64,000 bases of DNA from JBBDSH01 sp040905045. Lineage in GTDB: Bacteria > Pseudomonadota > Gammaproteobacteria > Eutrophobiales > Eutrophobiaceae. The position numbers and the translations under genes were made by a program. Under the pieces are notes generated by a model. It had not been told where the DNA came from and ran no database searches. It saw nothing but the letters and a program-made list of their open reading frames with translations. The stretch lies in the NCBI GenBank assembly GCA_040905045.1, contig JBBDSH010000096.1, positions 9,118 through 73,117 of the forward strand. Direction: 5' to 3'. Of the stretch, positions 59,146 to 64,000 are shown piece by piece. The number at the start of each line of letters is the position of its first letter. Within the stretch, counting starts at the first letter, position 1.

Positions 59146-60489
59146 ATGCTTGAAAAAGTCGTTATAGCCAATCGCGGTGAAATCGCCCTGCGCATACTGC
59201 GGGCCTGCCGGGAACTGGGCATCCGCACCGTGGCGGTTTTTTCGGAAGTCGATCGGGAGCAGAAACATGTATTGCTGGCCGACGAAGCGGTCTGCATCGG
59301 ACCGGCGGTTTCCTCGGGAAGTTATCTGAATATCCCGGCACTGATCAGCGCCGCGGAAGTCACCGATGCTGTTGCCATTCATCCCGGCTACGGTTTTCTC
59401 GCGGAAAACGCCGATTTCGCCGAACGGGTGGAGGAAAGCGGTTTTATCTTTATCGGACCCCGTGCCGAAACCATCCGCCTCATGGGCAGCAAGATCTCCG
59501 CCATTCAGGCCATGCTGGACGCGGGTATTTCCTGTGTGCCGGGTTCCGGCGGGCCGCTGGGTGAGGATATGAACGAGGTGGCCCGTATCGCCCGCGATAT
59601 CGGTTATCCGGTCATCATCAAGGCGGCGGCCGGCGGCGGCGGCCGCGGCATGCGCGTGGTCTATAGCGAAGCTTCGCTGCGCAATGCCGTGTCGTTGACA
59701 CGTTCCGAGGCGGCCGCGACGTTCGGTGACGAAACCATCTACATGGAAAAGTACCTGGAACATCCGCGGCATATCGAGGTACAGGTGCTTGCCGACAACC
59801 ATGGCAATGTCATTTACCTGGGCGAGCGGGACTGTTCCATGCAGCGGCGTCACCAGAAGGTCATGGAGGAGGCGCCGGCGCCGGGCCTGACGGAGAAAGT
59901 GCGGCGGGATATCGGCGAACGCTGCGTGGAAGCCTGCCGGAAGATCGGCTACCGCAGCGCCGGAACCTTCGAGTTCCTCTATGAAAAAGGCAACTTCTAT
60001 TTTATTGAAATGAATACCCGCATCCAGGTGGAACACCCTGTTACCGAAATGATCACGGGCGTGGATATCGTACGGGAACAATTGCACATAGCCGCCGGCG
60101 AGAAACTGGGTTACCAACAAAAGGATATTCACCTGCGCGGCCATGCCATCGAATGCCGCATTAATGCGGAAGACCCGGAAACTTTCGCGCCCTCCCCCGG
60201 TATCATCGAACATTACCACCCCCCGGGCGGCCCCGGTATTCGCGTGGATACCCACGTTTATCAGGGCTACACCATTCCGCCCCATTACGACTCCATGATC
60301 GGTAAATTAATCGCCCATGCTGAAACCAGGGAACTGGCCCTGGCGCGCATGAGCATGGCACTGTCGGAAATCGTTATCGACGGCATCGTCACCAACATTC
60401 CCCTGCATCAGAAACTGATTAATGACGCCGCCTTTATCACCGGGGGAACCGATATTCACTATCTGGAAAAAAAACTGGGATTGAAATAA
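59146..60489 (+). CDS. accC: Biotin carboxylase subunit of acetyl-CoA carboxylase
   Basis: A 447-residue ATP-grasp enzyme. MLEKVVIANRGEIALRILRA, IHPGYGFLAENADFAERVEE, the glycine-rich loop IIKAAAGGGGRGMRV and FIEMNTRIQVEHPVTEMITG are all present, along with RDCSMQRRHQKVMEEAP. It carboxylates the biotin of AccB with bicarbonate and ATP. Same operon as accB. Confidence 0.97.
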   Translation: MLEKVVIANRGEIALRILRACRELGIRTVAVFSEVDREQKHVLLADEAVCIGPAVSSGSYLNIPALISAAEVTDAVAIHPGYGFLAENADFAERVEESGFIFIGPRAETIRLMGSKISAIQAMLDAGISCVPGSGGPLGEDMNEVARIARDIGYPVIIKAAAGGGGRGMRVVYSEASLRNAVSLTRSEAAATFGDETIYMEKYLEHPRHIEVQVLADNHGNVIYLGERDCSMQRRHQKVMEEAPAPGLTEKVRRDIGERCVEACRKIGYRSAGTFEFLYEKGNFYFIEMNTRIQVEHPVTEMITGVDIVREQLHIAAGEKLGYQQKDIHLRGHAIECRINAEDPETFAPSPGIIEHYHPPGGPGIRVDTHVYQGYTIPPHYDSMIGKLIAHAETRELALARMSMALSEIVIDGIVTNIPLHQKLINDAAFITGGTDIHYLEKKLGLK

Positions 60490-60559
60490 TCACCGTGGTC
60501 GGATAACAATCCTGTTCGCTGCAACGAAAACCGACGATTTCCGCTGAAACGGGACTGTT

Positions 60560-61471
60560 ATGGGCTGGCTGCAATTGACAATCGGCAGTGATGCATCTCA
60601 TATCGAAGAGATAGGGGAATTGCTGGAGGAATTCGGCGCGGTTTCCGTCAGCTATATCCCGCAGACGGAAGAGCCGGTTTTCGCCGATGATCCGACGACG
60701 GCGATGTATTGGGAGCGTACCGCCGTGATGGCACTGCTGGACGAGGATGTCGATCTGGATATTCTCGTTATGTGCATCCGCAATCGTGTCGGCACCGAGA
60801 ATATCCATCATCACTGTATCCGGCCGTTGCGGGACAGGGCATGGAGCGAATCACACAAGACCGGGCATGAAGCGGTGGTATTCGCCGGCAAACTGTGCGT
60901 CTGCCCGAGTTGGTGCCGGCCCCCGAAAAATATCGCCCATGTCATCCGGCTGGATCCCGGGCTGGCCTTCGGTTCCGGTTCCCATGCCACCACCGGCCTC
61001 TGTCTGGAGTGGCTGGCGGGGATGCCGCTCCGGGACAAGCAGGTGATCGATTACGGTTGCGGCTCCGGCATTCTCGGCCTGGCCGCCCTGAAACTGGGCG
61101 CGGCGGGCGTGGTGGCGGTGGATATCGATGAGCAGGCCTTGCGCGCCACTCGTGAAAACGCCGTCAATAACGATCTTGCCGGGCGTATCCGCGTAAGCGC
61201 ACCGGCGGACATGGAAACCGGCCCGGCGGACATCCTCGTGGCGAATATCCTGCTCAATCCCCTGTTGCAGCTGGCGCCCCGGTTTCACGAACTGGTACGG
61301 CCCGACGGCTATATCGCGCTTTCGGGTATTCTCGCCAATCAGGCCGGGGAATGTTTGGAGCGCTACCGGCCCTGGTTTAACATGGCGGAACCGACTTTCA
61401 GGAATGAATGGGCAATGCTGTACGGCAGGCGTAAAGCGGATACGGACTCACCGGCGACCGACCGCTCATAG
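60560..61471 (+). CDS. prmA: Ribosomal protein L11 methyltransferase
   Basis: A 303-residue SAM enzyme that trimethylates L11. The N-terminal substrate domain begins MGWLQLTIGSDASHIEEIGE. The catalytic domain has LDPGLAFGSGSHATTGLCLE, IDYGCGSGILGLAALKLGAA and ILVANILLNPLLQLAP (N-I-L-xN-P-L). It follows accC, and dusB-fis lie downstream beyond one gene, the standard gammaproteobacterial order. Confidence 0.95.
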   Translation: MGWLQLTIGSDASHIEEIGELLEEFGAVSVSYIPQTEEPVFADDPTTAMYWERTAVMALLDEDVDLDILVMCIRNRVGTENIHHHCIRPLRDRAWSESHKTGHEAVVFAGKLCVCPSWCRPPKNIAHVIRLDPGLAFGSGSHATTGLCLEWLAGMPLRDKQVIDYGCGSGILGLAALKLGAAGVVAVDIDEQALRATRENAVNNDLAGRIRVSAPADMETGPADILVANILLNPLLQLAPRFHELVRPDGYIALSGILANQAGECLERYRPWFNMAEPTFRNEWAMLYGRRKADTDSPATDRS

Positions 61472-61508
61472 TCAGGAGAGACTCAATCATCATTGTGAAA
61501 AACTGATC

Positions 61509-62405
61509 ATGTTTACCGATTGTCCTTCCTGCCGGAGACAGTTCCGGCTCCGGGCGGATCAGCTTTCGGCCGCCGGAGGACTGGTCCAGTGCGGTTTCTG
61601 CGGCAGGCAGTTCAACGCCTTGGAGCGTCTGCATGATCGTCCCCTGCAGAGTCCGCCGGTCATGCAGGATGCCGTGGCGGATGCGGAAGACTCTTCCGTC
61701 GAGGAGCCCTGGTTCGATGTTCCCGAGCCCGGCAACGATGAAGCCGAAGAGCAGGAAAGGTTCACCGCTCCCGACGAAACGGAAAGCGGCGGGACCGGCG
61801 ACGTTCAACAGCCGGGGCCCGATGAAGCGAAAGCCGACGCCATACCGGATGCCTCCGGGGAGATGGCGGATACTTCCGAAGCCGTCCCTCCCGAATGGCT
61901 GCTTGAGAGCGAGCCGCGCCGCCACCGGTTCCGGTTTGTCTGGCTCACGGGGATGTTTGTGCTGCTGCTGGTTCTGGGCGCACAGTTGGCCTGGTTCCAC
62001 CGCGACAGGCTGCTGCAGGAGTACCCGCGGTTGCTGCCCTGGGCGCGACAGGTATGTGAGCGCTTCCAGTGCGAACTGATCCGGCATCGCGACATTACAT
62101 CCATCGAGGTGCTCAACCGGGATGTCCGCGATCATCCCCGCTACCGCGATGCCTTGCTGGTGAACGCTACTATCAGCAACCAGTCACCGGACGTGCAGCC
62201 GTTTCCGGTGGTGCAGCTCAATCTTTATGATACAGCCGGTAAAATCATCGCTTATCGCCGCTTTGATACGGGTGAATACCTGGATGAAAGTATTGATATC
62301 GAGGCGGGGATGCGCCCCGGTCAGCCCGTGCATATCGTCCTGGAAGTGACCGGCCCGACGGAAGGCGCGGTAAGTTTTGAATTCCATTTCCTGCCAAAAA
62401 AATAA
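61509..62405 (+). CDS. MJ0042-type zinc ribbon, DUF3426 membrane protein
   Basis: A 298-residue protein. Residues 1-37 form a zinc ribbon with C5-P-S-C8 and C28-G-F-C31 (MJ0042 type). A Glu/Asp/Pro-rich linker follows (about 45-145), then one transmembrane helix (LTGMFVLLLVLGAQLAWF) and a C-terminal DUF3426 domain (SIEVLNRDVRDHPRYRDALL to the end). The zinc ribbon would face the cytosol and the DUF3426 domain the periplasm. It lies between prmA and dusB-fis as in related genomes. Function unknown. The start at 61509 puts the ribbon at the N-terminus. Confidence 0.88.
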   Translation: MFTDCPSCRRQFRLRADQLSAAGGLVQCGFCGRQFNALERLHDRPLQSPPVMQDAVADAEDSSVEEPWFDVPEPGNDEAEEQERFTAPDETESGGTGDVQQPGPDEAKADAIPDASGEMADTSEAVPPEWLLESEPRRHRFRFVWLTGMFVLLLVLGAQLAWFHRDRLLQEYPRLLPWARQVCERFQCELIRHRDITSIEVLNRDVRDHPRYRDALLVNATISNQSPDVQPFPVVQLNLYDTAGKIIAYRRFDTGEYLDESIDIEAGMRPGQPVHIVLEVTGPTEGAVSFEFHFLPKK

Positions 62406-62618
62406 AATTCATCCCAAGCACAGTCTGTGCCGTTTCCGCCGCCGCGGAAATTTATCAGCAAAGATAAACAGTTAACCCGGTTATCTGTGAAAGTTGTAAC
62501 CTGCGGCTGAGTAGCAAATCACAATTGGTGCCTCAACAGCCCTTTTCTCAATCAACATTCCCCGTTATCATTGATTTCCTTTTTCAGCCGCCGGTTTTAA
62601 TAAGAAGCGGTTAAATAA
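62406..62618 (+). promoter_or_regulatory. dusB-fis promoter region
   Basis: An AT-rich control region. A 13-bp palindrome GCACAG-T-CTGTGC (62418-62430) and a hairpin TTTCCGC/GCGGAAA (62433-62450) lie near the preceding stop and may act as terminator or operator. The rest contains many A/T tracts, as expected for the Fis-autoregulated promoter; no exact Fis site is claimed. Confidence 0.45.
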
Positions 62619-63611
62619 ATGAATACGGATTTCCGCACACTTCAAACACAGATCGTGCTCGCTCCCATGGCGGGTATTACCGACAGGCCTTTCCGGCAGT
62701 TATGCCGCGAACTGGGTGCGGATACGGTCGCGTCGGAAATGATCAGCGCGAATCCACTGCTGTTGCAGAGTGACAAGACGCGCTTGCGCCTGGATCACCG
62801 CGGCGAAGCGTCTCCCCGTATTGTGCAGATTGCCGGCGGCGACCCCCGTCTGCTGGCGGACATGGCCCGCTATAATACTGATAACGGTGCTGAAATCATC
62901 GACATCAACATGGGCTGTCCGGCCAAGAAAGTCTGCAACACCCGGGCCGGTTCCGCGCTTTTGCGGGATGAAAAGCTGGTCGCCCGTCTTCTGGAGGCGG
63001 TGGTCGGCGCGGTGACCGTTCCCGTGACATTGAAGATCCGTACCGGCTGGGATCCGGCATCGAAAAACGCCGTGCGCATCGCCCGGCTGGCCGAGTCTTC
63101 CGGCATACAGAGGCTGGTTGTACACGGCCGGACCCGCGCCTGCGGCTACAGCGGTGAGGCGGAATACGACACGATTGCCGAAGTGAAATCGCGTATTTCC
63201 ATTCCTGTCATCGCCAACGGCGATATCGACTCGCCGCAAAAGGCGGCAAAGGTATTGCACCGGACCGGTGCGGACGGCGTCATGATCGGACGGGCCGCGC
63301 AGGGCAATCCCTGGATTTTCCGCGAGATTAGGCATTACCTCGCCACCGGCGAAAGCATGCCGCCGCCGGATAACGGCGAAATCGGCAGGTTGATGCTGCA
63401 ACATCTTGACGCCCTGTATTCGTTTTACGGCGAAGACAAGGGCGTGCGTGTCGCCAGGAAACACATCGGCTGGTATTGCGCGCGCCTGCCCGATGCGGAC
63501 CGGGTCAGAACCCGTGCCAACCGGGCCGGTCGCTGTGACGAACAGCTTCAAATCGTGCGTGACTATTTCAAGCAGGTACGTCCGTTGCAGCCCATGGAGC
63601 TTGCGGCATGA
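62619..63611 (+). CDS. dusB: tRNA-dihydrouridine synthase B
   Basis: A 330-residue FMN enzyme that reduces uridine in the D-loop of tRNAs. IVLAPMAGITDRPFRQLCRE, IIDINMGCPAKKVCNTRAGS (catalytic Cys at the second position, KVCN), LKIRTGWDPASKNAVRIARL and HGRTRACGYSGEAEYDTIAE match DusB. The stop overlaps the fis start (ATGA), the conserved dusB-fis operon. Confidence 0.95.
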   Translation: MNTDFRTLQTQIVLAPMAGITDRPFRQLCRELGADTVASEMISANPLLLQSDKTRLRLDHRGEASPRIVQIAGGDPRLLADMARYNTDNGAEIIDINMGCPAKKVCNTRAGSALLRDEKLVARLLEAVVGAVTVPVTLKIRTGWDPASKNAVRIARLAESSGIQRLVVHGRTRACGYSGEAEYDTIAEVKSRISIPVIANGDIDSPQKAAKVLHRTGADGVMIGRAAQGNPWIFREIRHYLATGESMPPPDNGEIGRLMLQHLDALYSFYGEDKGVRVARKHIGWYCARLPDADRVRTRANRAGRCDEQLQIVRDYFKQVRPLQPMELAA

Positions 63612-63892
63612 CGACGAACCAGGACGCGGATAAAAAAACCGTACCCGTCAAAGGCAATGGTTCGGTGCGTTGCCTGAGCGATAACGTCCGCGAGGCCATG
63701 GAAAAATATTTTGACGATCTCGAAGGTCATGAACCCCGGGATCTTTACGACCTGTTCCTGTCCCAGGTGGAAAAACCGTTGTTCGAAAAGGTGATGAAAC
63801 ACACCGAAGGCAATGTCTCCCGCGCGTCCCAACTCCTGGGACTGAATCGGGCCACGCTGCGAAACCGCCTGAAGAAATACGACATCGGCTGA
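63608..63892 (+). CDS. fis: Nucleoid-associated protein Fis
   Basis: A 94-residue DNA-bending protein. The N-terminal arm and helix A (LSDNVREAMEKYFDDLEGHE) and the C-terminal helix-turn-helix (EGNVSRASQLLGLNRATLRN then RLKKYDI) are conserved. Fis regulates growth-phase genes and rRNA promoters, and its presence with dusB points to Gammaproteobacteria. The ATG overlaps the dusB stop. Confidence 0.96.
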   Translation: MTTNQDADKKTVPVKGNGSVRCLSDNVREAMEKYFDDLEGHEPRDLYDLFLSQVEKPLFEKVMKHTEGNVSRASQLLGLNRATLRNRLKKYDIG

Positions 63893-63919
63893 CGCCGCCC
63901 CGTCGTCCGGCCGATCCAG

Positions 63920-64000
63920 CTAGTACCTCGACACAGGAATTATGATGAGTTCAGCGCCGGACCAGGGCCTTTCCCGCAAGGCGCGGCGGCGCCGGCAGAG
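63920..64000. mobile_element. Second copy of the miniature element, cut by the window edge
   Basis: Left terminal repeat CTAGTACCTCGACACAGGAA and the first hairpin arm CCAGGGCCTTTCCCGC match the element at 38751 with four differences over 81 bases. It starts 27 bp after fis. Confidence 0.85.

Overview
The window looks like a chromosome segment of a gammaproteobacterium, probably a free-living, respiring and possibly sulfur- or alcohol-oxidising lineage. The reasons are gammaproteobacterial gene pairings (prmB near aroC, nit-tldD, cutA followed by a dsbD domain, aroQ-accB-accC-prmA, dusB-fis, PA2778/PA2779), a complete Pho/Pst module, two PQQ quinoproteins and a SoxC-type molybdoenzyme. Genus cannot be fixed from sequence alone. 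Almost every intergenic gap holds short dispersed repeats.

Layout. 1-1.1 kb: an Asp/Asn beta-hydroxylase (cut by the window edge) and a sulfotransferase. 1.4-9.1 kb: a MATE exporter, then metR divergent from metF-metH, with a 17-bp-arm dyad between them. 9.3-20.8 kb: the housekeeping genes prmB and aroC, usually neighbours, are separated by about 8 kb carrying two periplasmic quinoproteins (one with an N-terminal cytochrome c domain), a SoxC/SorA-type molybdoenzyme with its small cytochrome c, and an unusual two-domain multicopper-oxidase homologue; an MFS transporter follows aroC. 20.9-31.9 kb: ACT protein, membrane-bound spermidine-synthase-like protein, YnfA, HAD phosphatase, FMN glutamate-synthase-like protein, acetolactate-synthase-like enzyme, serine hydrolase and a GAF/GGDEF/EAL protein. 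31.9-36.1 kb: a repeat-rich accessory stretch with two small unknown genes, the PA2778/PA2779 pair, a cupin gene remnant and a hicBA toxin-antitoxin module. 36.2-39.4 kb: tldD, a nitrilase-type amidase, a 271-bp miniature transposable element and a ComEA-like protein.

39.5-54.8 kb is a phosphate island: a porin divergent from phoB-phoR, then pstS, pstC, pstA, pstB, phoU and ppk1, with ppx convergent and sixA divergent from ppx. Three Pho-box promoters are readable upstream of phoB, pstS and pstC, so uptake, signalling and polyphosphate storage are probably co-regulated. PstC has a large WD40/propeller-like insert and PstA a coiled-coil insert. 55-64 kb: a methyltransferase, fxsA, cutA, an isolated DsbD N-domain with a TlpA-like thioredoxin, aroQ, accBC, prmA, a DUF3426 protein, dusB and fis, then the start of a second copy of the miniature element at the right edge.

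The least familiar features are the repeats. Heptamer arrays often begin inside a stop codon, and one is translated as the N-terminus of a transporter. Hairpins of 9-bp-periodic arms recur across the window, and some gene ends are built from repeat sequence.
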